A stretch of DNA of 64,000 bases from Cohnella zeiphila (GCF_014212055.1 NZ_JACJVO010000012.1:62001-126000), one strand, 5' to 3'. Positions 50,408 through 59,583 are shown, counted from the stretch's first letter. Program-made: numbers and translations. The notes: generated by a model not told the origin, from the letters alone.

Positions 50408-50469
50408 GTGCGCTTTATACTGTATCGTCTCCCTTAAAGCAATAATTACACGAGCGAGGTGCAGAGGAA

Positions 50470-51333
50470 ATGAACGGAGCGAACAGGGAGATCCGGAACA
50501 AGGTAATTCTGATTACAGGCGGGACGTCCGGGGTCGGGAAGGCCATCGCATCGGGTTTGGCCAAGCTGGGGGCCAGAATCGTGATCCTAAGCCGCAATCG
50601 GGAACGGGGAGAGGAAGCGCTGCGCGATATTGCCGAAGCCACGGGAAATGATACAGGCGAGTATTTGGCGGCCGACCTGTCCCTTCAATCCTCCATCCGG
50701 CAAGCGGGTGAAGCGTTCAAACGGAAATATGATCGCTTGGATGCTCTGGTCAATGCGGGAGGGGCGGTTTATTTTGAGAAGGAACTGACCCCGGAAGGAA
50801 TCGAGAGGACGTTCGCGGTGAACTATCTCAGCCACTTTACGTTGACGAACGAGCTGCTGGATCTGCTGAAGGAGAGTCGTCCGTCGAGGGTTATAACTGT
50901 TGCGGGAGCGCCCCGGTTTCTCAAGAATGCCAGCTTCGATTTTGAAGATGTACAGCAAGTGAACCGCTTCAGCGGTTTGCGCGCGACGGCCCAAGCGTTG
51001 TTCGCCAGGGTGATTTTTACTTCCGAGTTAGCGAGACGGCTGGAAGGGACGGGCGTTGCGGCTCTCGCCTTTCACCCGGGATTGATCCAATCGAATCTGA
51101 TTCGAACCGCTCCCTGGTATATGAAGGCGTATGGGAAACTAAGCAATCGTTCGGCCAAAAAGGACTGCGGGATCGGGGTGTATCTGGCTGCTGCGAAGGA
51201 GGTCGAGAGCGTAACCGGCGCGTTTTTCGATGATAAAAAGCAGATGATTCCCATTCCCCAATTACAGAATGAAGATGTGGGAAAAAGGTTATGGCGCGTG
51301 AGCGAGGAGCTTACAGGGATTTCGAAGGTGTAA
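50470..51333 (+). CDS. SDR family oxidoreductase
   Basis: 287 aa. Cofactor motif ILITGGTSGVGKAIASGL, NRERGEEAL, then LDALVNAGGAVYF where the usual NNAG is VNAGG. The Ser and Tyr-x-x-x-Lys are hard to place: TVAGAPRFLKN stands at the Ser position and no clear YxxSK follows, so it resembles WW-oxidoreductase/retinol-dehydrogenase-like SDRs with altered active site. GAGGTGCAGAGG upstream. Under probable MerR control from the divergent gene. Confidence 0.85.
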   Translation: MNGANREIRNKVILITGGTSGVGKAIASGLAKLGARIVILSRNRERGEEALRDIAEATGNDTGEYLAADLSLQSSIRQAGEAFKRKYDRLDALVNAGGAVYFEKELTPEGIERTFAVNYLSHFTLTNELLDLLKESRPSRVITVAGAPRFLKNASFDFEDVQQVNRFSGLRATAQALFARVIFTSELARRLEGTGVAALAFHPGLIQSNLIRTAPWYMKAYGKLSNRSAKKDCGIGVYLAAAKEVESVTGAFFDDKKQMIPIPQLQNEDVGKRLWRVSEELTGISKV

Positions 51334-51340
51334 GAAGGAA

Positions 51341-51363
51341 GGGCCAACCCGCAAGGATGGCCC
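51341..51363. terminator. Terminator between convergent genes
   Basis: GGGCCA (51341-51346) / TGGCCC (51358-51363) with an 11-base loop, in the 36-base gap between the SDR gene and the siderophore ATPase gene. Confidence 0.5.
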
Positions 51364-51369
51364 GTCAGG

Positions 51370-52182
51370 TCAGCGGCTTGCGCTGCCGGCGTGATATCGG
51401 CCTTTGGGCACCACCAGAGGAGAGCCCGAGACGGGGTCCTTGATCACGGCGCAATCCAGCCCGAAGATGTCTTTTACCAATAGGTCCGTAATCACCTCGG
51501 AGGGCTTGCCCTCGGCCATAAGCTTGCCTTCCCGAAGCGCAAAGATATGGTCGGCGTAACGCGCGGACAAGTTGATATCGTGAAGAACCATGACGATCGT
51601 CGTGCCGTATTTCCGGTTCAGATCCGTGAGCAGGTCCAGAATCTCGATTTGATACGTGATATCCAGGAAGGTCGTCGGCTCATCGAGAAATAAGATGTCG
51701 GTTTGCTGCGCCAGAGCCATGGCAATCCATACGCGCTGCCTTTGACCGCCGGACAGCTCGTCGATGTGGCGGTCGGCAAGCTCCGCGATATTCATGATTC
51801 TCATCGCTTCGGCAACGGCCTCGGCGTCCTTGCTTGTCCATCCGGCGTGCCACGATTGATGCGGGAACCTTCCCCGTCCGACCAGATCGGCGACGGTAAT
51901 TCCCTCCGGAACAATGGGGGATTGCGGCAGCAGTCCCAGGACCCGGGCCAATTGCTTCGGAGGAATCTTGCCGACGGGCTTACCGTCCAGGGAGATGCTG
52001 CCCGATTCCGGCTTGATCAGCCTTGCCAAAGCCTTCAGAAGCGTAGACTTTCCGCAGCCGTTCGCTCCGATCATGACGCTTATCCGGTTAACGGGAACGA
52101 CAAGGCTGACTCCGTCGATCACCGTCTGGCGATCGTAGCCGGCGACAACCTGTTCGGCTTGAAAAACATGCGATCCCATCAT
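51370..52182 (-). CDS. Iron-siderophore ABC transporter ATP-binding protein (FecE/FhuC type)
   Basis: 270 aa. Walker A GANGCGKST (39-47), Q-loop LGLLPQSP, signature ELSGGQRQRVWIAMAL, Walker B DILFLDEPTTFLD, H-loop VMVLHDINL. The LDI-x-x-Q-x-E after Walker B is typical of FecE/FhuC. ATG ATG at 52182 overlaps the permease stop. Last gene of the Fur-regulated import operon. Confidence 0.95.
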   Translation of the reverse strand: MMGSHVFQAEQVVAGYDRQTVIDGVSLVVPVNRISVMIGANGCGKSTLLKALARLIKPESGSISLDGKPVGKIPPKQLARVLGLLPQSPIVPEGITVADLVGRGRFPHQSWHAGWTSKDAEAVAEAMRIMNIAELADRHIDELSGGQRQRVWIAMALAQQTDILFLDEPTTFLDITYQIEILDLLTDLNRKYGTTIVMVLHDINLSARYADHIFALREGKLMAEGKPSEVITDLLVKDIFGLDCAVIKDPVSGSPLVVPKGRYHAGSASR

Positions 52183-53210
52183 AATTCTCCCTTCCGGTTC
52201 ATTCGGATCAGCAAGAAGATCAAATACGGCGCTCCGAGCAGCCCGGTGATGACGCCCACGGGGAACCGGTACTCGAAAGCGAATTGTCCGATCAGATCTG
52301 CCGCCAAAACCAAATTGACGCCAACCAGGCCCGACGGAACGATGTTCGAGAAGCCGACCCCGGCGAGCCTTTTGGCGATTGGCCCCGCAAGGAAGGAGAC
52401 AAAGGCGATGGGCCCCGTGGCAGCGGTCGCTATCGCGATCATGCAGACGGAGCTCGCGATCAGAGCGATTCTGGTCTTGTTCGTGTCTACGCCGAGAGAG
52501 GAAGCCGTTTGTTCTCCGAGCTCCAATAGCTGGAGATGCTTGCCCAGCACGATCGCGATGGGCGTAAAGACAAGGGTCGCGATCGCAAGGGGCGCCAGCT
52601 CGTGCATCTGGGAGCCGTTGAGACTGCCGGCGAGCCACCTGAGCGCCGCGGGAATATCCTGCTGCGCGCTGATCAGGAGAAGATAGGAGATCACCGCGTC
52701 CAGCATGGCCTGGATGCCGATTCCGACAAGGATCAATCGCCCGACCGCAAACGACTTTCCTCTGGATAGAATATAAATGATCAGCACGGTGGCAAGACCG
52801 GCGATCACGGAAGCGGCGGAGACGACCGCTCCGCTTGCATGGAGTACGATGGTGCAGAAGACGGCGGCCGCGCCGGTGCCGGAGGTAATCCCGATGACAT
52901 TCGGATTCGCCAGCGGGTTGCGCAGCATGGTCTGGAACACGTACCCCGCAAGGCCGAAAGCAAATCCGGCCAAAAGACCGGCCAGCATTCGCGGCAGACG
53001 GATGGTGTTCACCGCGAAAGACACGCCTTGGAGGTGCTCTCCCGCAAGCGCCCGGATCACGTCTTGAACCGGATAGACGGTGCTCCCCAGCAAAAGCATG
53101 GCGCAGCAAAGAAAGCAGGCAACGGCCGCAAGAAGGCAGGTAACCAGGATCCATCGGCGGCGCCTTTGGCGCCTGCCGGCCAACACCCATTCAATCGTTT
53201 GATTTTTCAT
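52179..53210 (-). CDS. FecCD-family siderophore ABC permease
   Basis: 343 aa, about ten helices. Contains YVFQTMLRNPLANPNVIGITSGTGAA in segments (the FecCD N-P-L-A-x-P-x-x-x-G-I-x-x-G motif) and GPIAFVSFLAGPIAKRLAG, plus GVITGLLGAPYLIFLL. Start overlaps the previous permease by 4 bases, stop overlaps the ATPase start. Partner of the next permease in the heterodimeric channel. Confidence 0.95.
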   Translation of the reverse strand: MKNQTIEWVLAGRRQRRRRWILVTCLLAAVACFLCCAMLLLGSTVYPVQDVIRALAGEHLQGVSFAVNTIRLPRMLAGLLAGFAFGLAGYVFQTMLRNPLANPNVIGITSGTGAAAVFCTIVLHASGAVVSAASVIAGLATVLIIYILSRGKSFAVGRLILVGIGIQAMLDAVISYLLLISAQQDIPAALRWLAGSLNGSQMHELAPLAIATLVFTPIAIVLGKHLQLLELGEQTASSLGVDTNKTRIALIASSVCMIAIATAATGPIAFVSFLAGPIAKRLAGVGFSNIVPSGLVGVNLVLAADLIGQFAFEYRFPVGVITGLLGAPYLIFLLIRMNRKGEL

Positions 53211-54217
53211 AATGAACGCATCTTCGATCTCATCGCCAGCAGGATGAGGATCGGAGCTCCTATAAATGCTGTAACGACGCCGACTTCAAGCTCTCCGGGG
53301 CTGCCGATGAGCCTGCCGCACACATCGGATACCGTCAGAATGACGGCTCCCGAGATCGCCGACATGGGGATCACGAAACGCAGGTCGGGGCCGAGGATCA
53401 GGCGGATGACGTGAGTGGCCAGCAGCCCGACAAAGCCGATCGGGCCGGCCAGCGCCGTCGTTACGCCGCACAGAAGAACGCCGCCAAGAGCCGCAACGAG
53501 CCGGAGCGTCCCCGTTCGAACGCCCTGTCCGGTCGCCACCTCGTCTCCCAGCGCCATCGCGTTCAGGGCCGGAGCGGTCATGAACGCGATCAGCATTCCG
53601 GCGATCAGGAACGGGACGAAGGCGGCGACGGCGCTCCAGGTAGCCGAGCCGACGCTTCCCACTTGCCAGAATCGGAATTGATCCATGACGGAAGAGCGCG
53701 GAATCATGATGGCGGTAACGAGAGAAGAGAGGGCCGCGCTTGTGGCGGCACCCGCCAGAACAAGCTTAAAGGGAGTGGCGCCGCCACGTCCCATCGAGCC
53801 GATTCCGTATACGAAGACCGCCGTTATCGCGGCCCCGGCCAGAGCTAACCCAATATATTGATTCGCGGTGCCGATGTGCAAGAACGCAATTCCGCATACC
53901 ACGAATAAGGAAGCGCCCGTGTTCACTCCCAATATGCTCGGGTCCGCGATCGGGTTGCGGGTGACCGATTGCATAAGAGAACCGGAGACGCCGAGCGCCG
54001 CGCCGCAGAATAAGCTGAAGACGGTTCGGGAGATCCGCTTGCGAACCACGCTTGCCCCGTAGGAGTCTGCCTGATGGTGAAACAATCCGTCGATCAGTTC
54101 ATGGAATCGCACCAGCCGGGAGCCCAAGGCCAGAGAGGCGATCACGCAGACGCCGAGCAGGACCAAGCCAATGACCAGAACCGCCGGAAAGTTCTTCGGA
54201 ACAGGCGAGCTACGCAT
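53207..54217 (-). CDS. FecCD-family siderophore ABC permease
   Basis: 336 aa. GSLMQSVTRNPIADPSILGVNTGASL is split here as SLMQSVTRNPIADPSILG, the FecCD signature; GPIGFVGLLATHVIRLILG and GVVTAFIGAPILILL are the later conserved segments. The H-x-x-R-x-x-x-G in ATHVIRLILGPDLR is typical. ATG lies inside the last codons of the binding-protein gene (8-base overlap). Confidence 0.95.
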   Translation of the reverse strand: MRSSPVPKNFPAVLVIGLVLLGVCVIASLALGSRLVRFHELIDGLFHHQADSYGASVVRKRISRTVFSLFCGAALGVSGSLMQSVTRNPIADPSILGVNTGASLFVVCGIAFLHIGTANQYIGLALAGAAITAVFVYGIGSMGRGGATPFKLVLAGAATSAALSSLVTAIMIPRSSVMDQFRFWQVGSVGSATWSAVAAFVPFLIAGMLIAFMTAPALNAMALGDEVATGQGVRTGTLRLVAALGGVLLCGVTTALAGPIGFVGLLATHVIRLILGPDLRFVIPMSAISGAVILTVSDVCGRLIGSPGELEVGVVTAFIGAPILILLAMRSKMRSL

Positions 54218-55313
54218 CGAGCTTGCCGATCGCTCCGTCGATTAAATCCAGATACTCGTCGATGGTATAGGCGATCGAGAGCGGATTGGGGTTCCCGGAA
54301 GCCGCCAGAGGCGTGCCGTCGCCGATAAACACGACGGAACCTCGTTGAATCGCCGGGATTTGGCCAAGCAGAGGATCCGCCTTCACGGCTTGATACAAGT
54401 CATCGCCGCCATACCCGATCAAGATGTCGGCGTCGTTCAGCATGTCGGCGTTCTCGGCGCTTAAATTCATGGAGTAGCTGCCCGGATCGGCAATCTGCTT
54501 CGTGACGCTCTCGGGATAAACCATCCCCAGTTCTTCCAGGAAAGATCCGCGAGGGTCGGCAGGCGTATAAATGTGCAGCTTCGACATGTCTTTCGCCGAG
54601 AAGTTGACCCAGACGACCTTCTTGCCTTTGATTTGAGGATGCTCGCTTGCCTTTTGTCGGATCAGGTTCTCGGTGTCCTTGATGAGCTGTTCGCCCTCCG
54701 CTTTCATGCCCATCCCCGCCGCATCCATCGTGACTTGCTCCCGCCACGTCGTGAGCCAAGGAGCGGTCGGATACGCCACGACCGGAGCGATCTTGCTGAG
54801 AATATCGTAGTCTTCCTGCGTGATGCCGGAGTACGCGGCCAGGATGACATCCGGGTTCGAGTCGGAGATCGCCTCAAAATCAAGGCCGTCCGTATCTTGA
54901 AAAACATTAGGGCTGCTCTCGCCAAGTTCCTTGAGCTTCTTGGCCGTCCAGGGCAAGAGCCCGCTGTCGTCCTGCACGCCGTAATTCGCCGCCGAGAACC
55001 CTACGGGCACCACGCCGAGAGCGAGAGCCACATCCTGATTGGCCCATTGAATCGTCGCCACCCGCTTCGGCTTGCTCTTGATGACCGTCTCGCCGAAAGC
55101 ATGCTTGATCACGATCGGATATTCCGAATCGGCGTCTTGGGAAGCGGAAGCGGGCGTCTCCGTTCCGGGAGCCTCGGCGCTTGCCGAAGCGCTCTCGGAC
55201 GGCGACGGGTCGGAGGACGAATTTGAACTTGAACAACCGGCCAGCGTCAGTGCCAGGATCAGGACAAACGAGATCAGCAGCGTTTTGGACGAGTAGGTTG
55301 GAATTGTTTTCAT
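54210..55313 (-). CDS. Iron-siderophore ABC transporter substrate-binding lipoprotein
   Basis: 367 aa from ATG 55313 (GGAAGGG upstream). Signal peptide with lipobox ALTLAGC (Cys27), Ser/Glu-rich linker, then a type-III (FepB/FhuD) fold: FGETVIKSKPKRVATIQWANQDVALALG in parts, GLDFEAISDSNPDVILAAYSGI, ENADMLNDADILIGYG. First gene of the operon, directly behind the Fur box. Ligand is a ferric siderophore of unknown type; no biosynthesis genes are present in the window. Confidence 0.94.
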   Translation of the reverse strand: MKTIPTYSSKTLLISFVLILALTLAGCSSSNSSSDPSPSESASASAEAPGTETPASASQDADSEYPIVIKHAFGETVIKSKPKRVATIQWANQDVALALGVVPVGFSAANYGVQDDSGLLPWTAKKLKELGESSPNVFQDTDGLDFEAISDSNPDVILAAYSGITQEDYDILSKIAPVVAYPTAPWLTTWREQVTMDAAGMGMKAEGEQLIKDTENLIRQKASEHPQIKGKKVVWVNFSAKDMSKLHIYTPADPRGSFLEELGMVYPESVTKQIADPGSYSMNLSAENADMLNDADILIGYGGDDLYQAVKADPLLGQIPAIQRGSVVFIGDGTPLAASGNPNPLSIAYTIDEYLDLIDGAIGKLDA

Positions 55314-55348
55314 GCGAGGACCCTTCCTTGATATGTATTTTTTAGTCA

Positions 55349-55377
55349 AATATAATGATAATGATTATCATTGTCGA
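55349..55377 (-). promoter_or_regulatory. Fur-regulated promoter
   Basis: Minus-strand TCGACA (55372-55377), 17-base spacer, TATATT (55349-55354). The spacer is filled by AATGATAAT-G-ATTATCATT (55354-55372), a perfect 9-1-9 inverted repeat matching the Fur box. Confidence 0.95.
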
Positions 55378-55507
55378 TAAATATACAGTTGCATGGCACC
55401 ATTGTCAACGGAAAATTTGGAAGCCTGTCCTTTTCGACGAATGCAATTAAAATCAAATATGGGGAAAGTTCCGGTGCTATGATCGAAGCGAAAGGAGGGA
55501 GACGTCC

Positions 55508-56422
55508 ATGTACGAGTGGAACCAAATGGTCCAGCTGATGGTGGACTGGGTGGAGAGCCATATAACGGAGCCTGCGTCCTTGCTCAAGATGTCGGAACGG
55601 CTGGGCTATTCGCCTTACTATTGTTCCAGGCAGTTCAATCAATTGACCGGAATGACGTTGCGGGATTACATCTGGACCCGAAGGATCAGCCATGCTGCCC
55701 TGGAGCTCCGAGATACGGACCGGCGGGTTCTGGATATTGCCGTAAAGTACGGGTTCTCTTCGCAAGAGGCTTTTACAAGGGCATTCGTCAAGGCTTTTCA
55801 GCTCACCCCCGCAGCCTACCGGAAGGCTCCGCGACCGATTCGGTTGGCGATTCGTCAGGAAGTCTTCTCCCCTTATCATTATTTGATCAAGGAGCGGGAT
55901 CGGATGAGCGGCGTTCACTTGCAACCGGCGGAGATCAAGGCGGAACGGATTCCGGCGCATAAGTTCATCGGAATTTGGGATATTACCGTTCAAAACTTCG
56001 GGGACTTCTGGGCGAACGGTCACAATTGCGACGAGATCTGCGGGACTTTGGATAGCATGTCCAACCACACTCTCCCCGGACAGCTGGGTCAGACGGCGGG
56101 ATGGTTTTATCGGGACGGACAAAAGGGGTATCTATACGGAATCCCCGTTCCGCCGGATTACGACGGACCGATTCCGGAAGGGATGGCATGCAGGGAGATC
56201 CCGGAATCGGAATATCTGGTCTTTTTCCACCCGCCGTTCGATTATTTGAAGGACAACGGCGCTGTCATGAGCGCGGTTGAAGAGGCGGCATGGAGCTTCG
56301 ATCCCCAAGACATGGGGTACGAATGGGATGAAGAGACGAAGCAGGATTATCAACGGCATTATCCGGAGGGATATGGTTACGCGGTGCTGCGGCCGGTCAG
56401 AAAAAGATCGGATGAGGTTTGA
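55508..56422 (+). CDS. AraC family regulator with GyrI-like effector domain
   Basis: 304 aa. N-terminal AraC domain with two HTH: ASLLKMSERLGYSPYYCSRQF and VLDIAVKYGFSSQEAFTRAFVKAF, followed by LTPAAYRK. Residues about 140-300 are a GyrI-like small-molecule-binding domain (IKAERIPAHKFIGIWD, FYRDGQKGYLYGIPVP). AAAGGAGGG 8 bases before ATG. Divergent from the siderophore importer and sharing its Fur-box region, so it may tune that operon or respond to a drug-like ligand. Confidence 0.92.
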   Translation: MYEWNQMVQLMVDWVESHITEPASLLKMSERLGYSPYYCSRQFNQLTGMTLRDYIWTRRISHAALELRDTDRRVLDIAVKYGFSSQEAFTRAFVKAFQLTPAAYRKAPRPIRLAIRQEVFSPYHYLIKERDRMSGVHLQPAEIKAERIPAHKFIGIWDITVQNFGDFWANGHNCDEICGTLDSMSNHTLPGQLGQTAGWFYRDGQKGYLYGIPVPPDYDGPIPEGMACREIPESEYLVFFHPPFDYLKDNGAVMSAVEEAAWSFDPQDMGYEWDEETKQDYQRHYPEGYGYAVLRPVRKRSDEV

Positions 56423-56483
56423 CGGCAAATGAGAGCCATCCGTAAAAGGGTGGCTTTATTTTTTTCCAATTTTTATGGAGCCG

Positions 56484-56535
56484 TTGACTTCCCCAAACTC
56501 CCCGTGATATATTGTGCATACACGATATACACAAT
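56484..56535 (+). promoter_or_regulatory. Promoter and GntR (YtrA-type) operator
   Basis: TTGACT (56484-56489), 18-base spacer, TATATT (56508-56513). Overlapping the -10 and running downstream, ATTGTGCATA-CACGA-TATACACAAT (56511-56535) is an inverted repeat with 9 of 10 arm positions matching. Twenty bases before the ABC ATPase start; the cognate repressor is probably the GntR protein encoded as third gene of the operon. Confidence 0.8.
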
Positions 56536-56554
56536 CTTGATGAGGAGGTACGGT

Positions 56555-57409
56555 ATGCTGGCGCTGGACATCCGGAATTTAAATAAGAAATACCCCAACT
56601 TCGAGCTGAAGGACGTATCGTTCCAATTGGAGAAGGGCTATATTATGGGCTTTATCGGTGCCAACGGGGCAGGCAAGACCACGACGATCAAATCGATCAT
56701 GAGAATGATCCAAACCGACAGCGGCGAGATTCGCGTTCTGGGAAAGAACATGGCCGAACACGAGATCGAGCTGAAGCAGGAGATCGGATGCGCCTTCGGC
56801 GGCATCGATTTTTATAACCGCAACAAGATCAAAACGTTGACCGACGTGATCAAGAGGTTCTATAAGAATTGGGACGAGGCCGCCTATTCCGGCTTTCTGA
56901 GACGATTCAAATTGGACGAGAATAAGAAAATCATCGAATTGTCGACGGGGATGAAGGTCAAGTACAGCCTGGCCCTTGCCTTATCCCATGGAGCAAAGCT
57001 GCTCATTCTCGACGAACCGACAAGCGGGCTCGATCCGGTGGCCCGGGACGATCTGCTGGATCTGTTCCAGCAGCTCGTCTCAGGCGGCGAGATCAGCATT
57101 CTGTTCTCGACCCACATTACCACCGATTTGGAAAAGTGCGCGGATTACATTACCTTCATCGCCGACGGGCAAATCGTGAACAGCGCCGAGAAGGAAGAGT
57201 TCAAGGAGTCCTATCTGCTGCTGAACGGCAGCGAGAACGAGCTGAGCCGGGTGAAGGATCGGATGATCTCCTACAAAGTCAATTCGTTCGGCTTTACGGG
57301 ATTGATCCGCTCCCAAGACTTCGATCCCTCGTCCGGCATCAAAGCCGCCACGCCGAGTCTTGAGGAAATTATGATCTACTTCGCGAAGAAGGAGCCTGCG
57401 TATGTATAA
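56555..57409 (+). CDS. ABC transporter ATP-binding protein (YtrB type)
   Basis: 284 aa. Walker A GANGAGKTT (35-43), signature ELSTGMKVKYSLALAL, Walker B LLILDEPTSGLD, H-loop FSTHITTDLE. The C-terminal tail (about 220-284) is the regulatory extension of YtrB/EcsA-like exporters. TGAGGAGG 9 bases before ATG 56555; longer in-frame starts lie upstream of the promoter. Energises the permease encoded next. Confidence 0.93.
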   Translation: MLALDIRNLNKKYPNFELKDVSFQLEKGYIMGFIGANGAGKTTTIKSIMRMIQTDSGEIRVLGKNMAEHEIELKQEIGCAFGGIDFYNRNKIKTLTDVIKRFYKNWDEAAYSGFLRRFKLDENKKIIELSTGMKVKYSLALALSHGAKLLILDEPTSGLDPVARDDLLDLFQQLVSGGEISILFSTHITTDLEKCADYITFIADGQIVNSAEKEEFKESYLLLNGSENELSRVKDRMISYKVNSFGFTGLIRSQDFDPSSGIKAATPSLEEIMIYFAKKEPAYV

Positions 57410-58064
57410 CCTGGTGATAAAGGATTTGAAGTTAGGAATTAACCGGATGTTTTTTGTATTCCCTGCTTTGCTGGGACTGCTCATGCTCATTCCCAGCTGG
57501 ATCTATTTTCTCGTCCCTATGTATTTCTACTGGATCACGGTTCCGAACATGTTCAACAATTTTAAAACGCAGAACGACATGATGTTTACCTCGATGATGC
57601 CCGTAACCAAGAAAGATATGGTAAAGGCAAGGGTAGCCGTTATTGTCATCCTGGAGATCCTGCACATCGGCTTCGCGGCGATCTTCGGCGTGATCCATGA
57701 TCTCGTCTACGCGAACCTGAACATCGGCTACCAATTCTTCGCCCCGTCCATGGGCTTCTGGGGGCTCTGTTTGGTCATGATGGCGATCTTCAACATCATC
57801 CTTATCCCTATGTACTACAAGACGGCGTATAAATTTAGCGTGCCTCTGATTTTGGCCACTGCCGCCGCTATGATTTATGCCGGAATCGTCCAATGGGTGG
57901 GAATTGAGAACAAGTCCATGTCCGACATTTTCAATGTGACCATCGCCGAGCATATCGGCCTTCACGCCTCCATCCTGGCTGCCGGAATCGTCCTTTTCGC
58001 GGCTTTCACCCTGACGGCTTACCGAATTGCGGTGCAGCGATTCCTCAAAGTGGAACTTCTATGA
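57402..58064 (+). CDS. ABC-2 type permease
   Basis: 220 aa, about six helices: MFFVFPALLGLLMLIPSWIY, FLVPMYFYWITVPNMF, then NNFKTQNDMMFTSMMPVTKKDMVKAR in pieces (SMMPVTKKDMVKAR is the ABC-2 motif for DUF3169/ABC2_membrane_5-like proteins), VIVILEILHIGFAAIFG and further helices. Overlaps the ATPase gene by 8 bases and the GntR gene by 4. Export or bacitracin-type stress role is suggested only by analogy to ytr operons. Confidence 0.9.
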   Translation: MYNLVIKDLKLGINRMFFVFPALLGLLMLIPSWIYFLVPMYFYWITVPNMFNNFKTQNDMMFTSMMPVTKKDMVKARVAVIVILEILHIGFAAIFGVIHDLVYANLNIGYQFFAPSMGFWGLCLVMMAIFNIILIPMYYKTAYKFSVPLILATAAAMIYAGIVQWVGIENKSMSDIFNVTIAEHIGLHASILAAGIVLFAAFTLTAYRIAVQRFLKVELL

Positions 58065-58426
58065 ACGTATCGATCTCGAACACTTCGGAAAAACCGATTT
58101 ATCAGCAGTTGTTCGAACAGATCAGCTCCCAGATTCTGAAGGGCGAGCTTCCGAGCGGCTACATTCTGCCCCCCATCCGGCAAGCGGCCCAGGAGCTTCG
58201 CGTCAGCGTCATCACCGTCAAGAAGGCTTGGGAAGAACTCGAACGATGCGGTCTGATCAACACCGTCACCGGCAAAGGTTGCTTTGTCGCCGAATTTTCA
58301 CCGGAGGAGATGCTGGAAATGCGCAATGAGATGATTTTGAAGCAGATGGATATCGACACCGCCTACTACAAGTCCTTTGGCCTCACCCTGGAAGAAGTCA
58401 TTGAGCTATTGAAGAAGATTTATTGA
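58061..58426 (+). CDS. GntR family regulator, YtrA subfamily
   Basis: 121 aa. ISNTSEKPIYQQLFEQISSQI starts the GntR winged helix, with LPSGYILPPIRQAAQELRVSVITVKKAWEELERCGLI, then VTGKGCFVAEF; only a short two-helix tail follows, as in YtrA. Controls its own operon through the repeat at 56511-56535. ATG overlaps the permease stop; its own stop overlaps the TTG start of the acyltransferase gene. Confidence 0.94.
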   Translation: MNVSISNTSEKPIYQQLFEQISSQILKGELPSGYILPPIRQAAQELRVSVITVKKAWEELERCGLINTVTGKGCFVAEFSPEEMLEMRNEMILKQMDIDTAYYKSFGLTLEEVIELLKKIY

Positions 58427-59583
58427 ATAAATCCGTGATGTCATCCGCCTCCGCACGGCAGACGGATCTGGATTGGATCCGCATCCTCATGACTCTCGTC
58501 GTCGTTCTGTATCATTGCTCGATGTTCTTCAATCCGCAGCCCTGGCATGTCAAAAACAATGAATTGGATAACGGCTTCATCTTCGCCTATACGAACCTTG
58601 CCGTGAACGGGATGATGCCGATATTCTTCGCGGTCTCCGGGATCAGTGCGTATTATTCGCTGCAGAAGCGGGATTCGAAGGGCTTTCTGAAGGAGCGGCT
58701 GCTGCGTCTCGGCGTTCCGCTGGCGTTCGGCGTCTTCGTCCTGTCTCCGCCTCAGGTGTATATGGAGAGATCGAGTCATCATCAGTTCGCCGGGTCGCTG
58801 CTGGACTTTCTGCCCCATTATTTTGATGGCCTCTATCTGAATATCGGCGGACAGGGGAACTTCGCTTTCGCCGGCTTGCACCTGTGGTATTTGTTCTTCC
58901 TGCTGCTGTTCTCGCTTCTGACCGCGCCGTTGTTCGTACGGACGAAGCGGGCAAGGGCGGAGAAGCCGTTCGGGATCCGGCATTTTGCTTTGATGCTGGT
59001 CTCGTTGTTCGTGCTGGCCGCATTGGTCAACGATGCGGGGAATTTGGGCGGTTGGGGAATTCTTTATTATTTGACGATCTACATCTGCGGCTTTTATTTC
59101 TTCTCCAAGGAGCCCTTCCAAGCGTTTGTGCGCAGGAGCGGACTTGCGACGGGGATCGGAGCCGCCTCCAGCACCCTGATCTTCATCTTATGGATGCGGC
59201 ACGGCATCCCCGCAAGCGGAACCGCACTGTCGGCGCTCTTCGTGCTCGACCGGGTCGTCAGCTGCTGGTGCGGCATGCTGTTCGTCTTCTTCCTGGCTGA
59301 CCGCTATTTGAAGCAAACCCGCGGTCCGGCGCTGTCGTACGGCATGGAAGCGTCGATGCCCATCTATGTGATGCACCAGCCGGTGATTGTCACGATCGGG
59401 TATCTGATTTACGCTCTCCGTTGGCCGGTCCCGGCGAAGCTTCTCTTTCTGCTTGCGGCCGTAAGCCTTGTGATTTCTGTGCTATATCATTTCGTTATCC
59501 GCAGGAACAACGTGCTGCGGGTGCTGTTCGGCATGAAGGCCGTCAGGCGACGGTTGAAGAAAAATTCGGAATCAAGGAGCTGA
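58423..59583 (+). CDS. Membrane acyltransferase family protein (AT3/OpgC-like)
   Basis: 386 aa, about ten helices. N-terminal signature RQTDLDWIRILMTLVVVLYHCSMFF with the conserved H in the first helix, FFAVSGISAYYSLQKRD, LRLGVPLAFGVFVLSPP and EASMPIYVMHQPVIV (second conserved His). Family members O-acylate sugars or lipids. TTG start overlaps the GntR stop by 4 bases (TTGA), placing it in the ytr-like operon, an unusual addition. Confidence 0.87.
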   Translation: MNKSVMSSASARQTDLDWIRILMTLVVVLYHCSMFFNPQPWHVKNNELDNGFIFAYTNLAVNGMMPIFFAVSGISAYYSLQKRDSKGFLKERLLRLGVPLAFGVFVLSPPQVYMERSSHHQFAGSLLDFLPHYFDGLYLNIGGQGNFAFAGLHLWYLFFLLLFSLLTAPLFVRTKRARAEKPFGIRHFALMLVSLFVLAALVNDAGNLGGWGILYYLTIYICGFYFFSKEPFQAFVRRSGLATGIGAASSTLIFILWMRHGIPASGTALSALFVLDRVVSCWCGMLFVFFLADRYLKQTRGPALSYGMEASMPIYVMHQPVIVTIGYLIYALRWPVPAKLLFLLAAVSLVISVLYHFVIRRNNVLRVLFGMKAVRRRLKKNSESRS

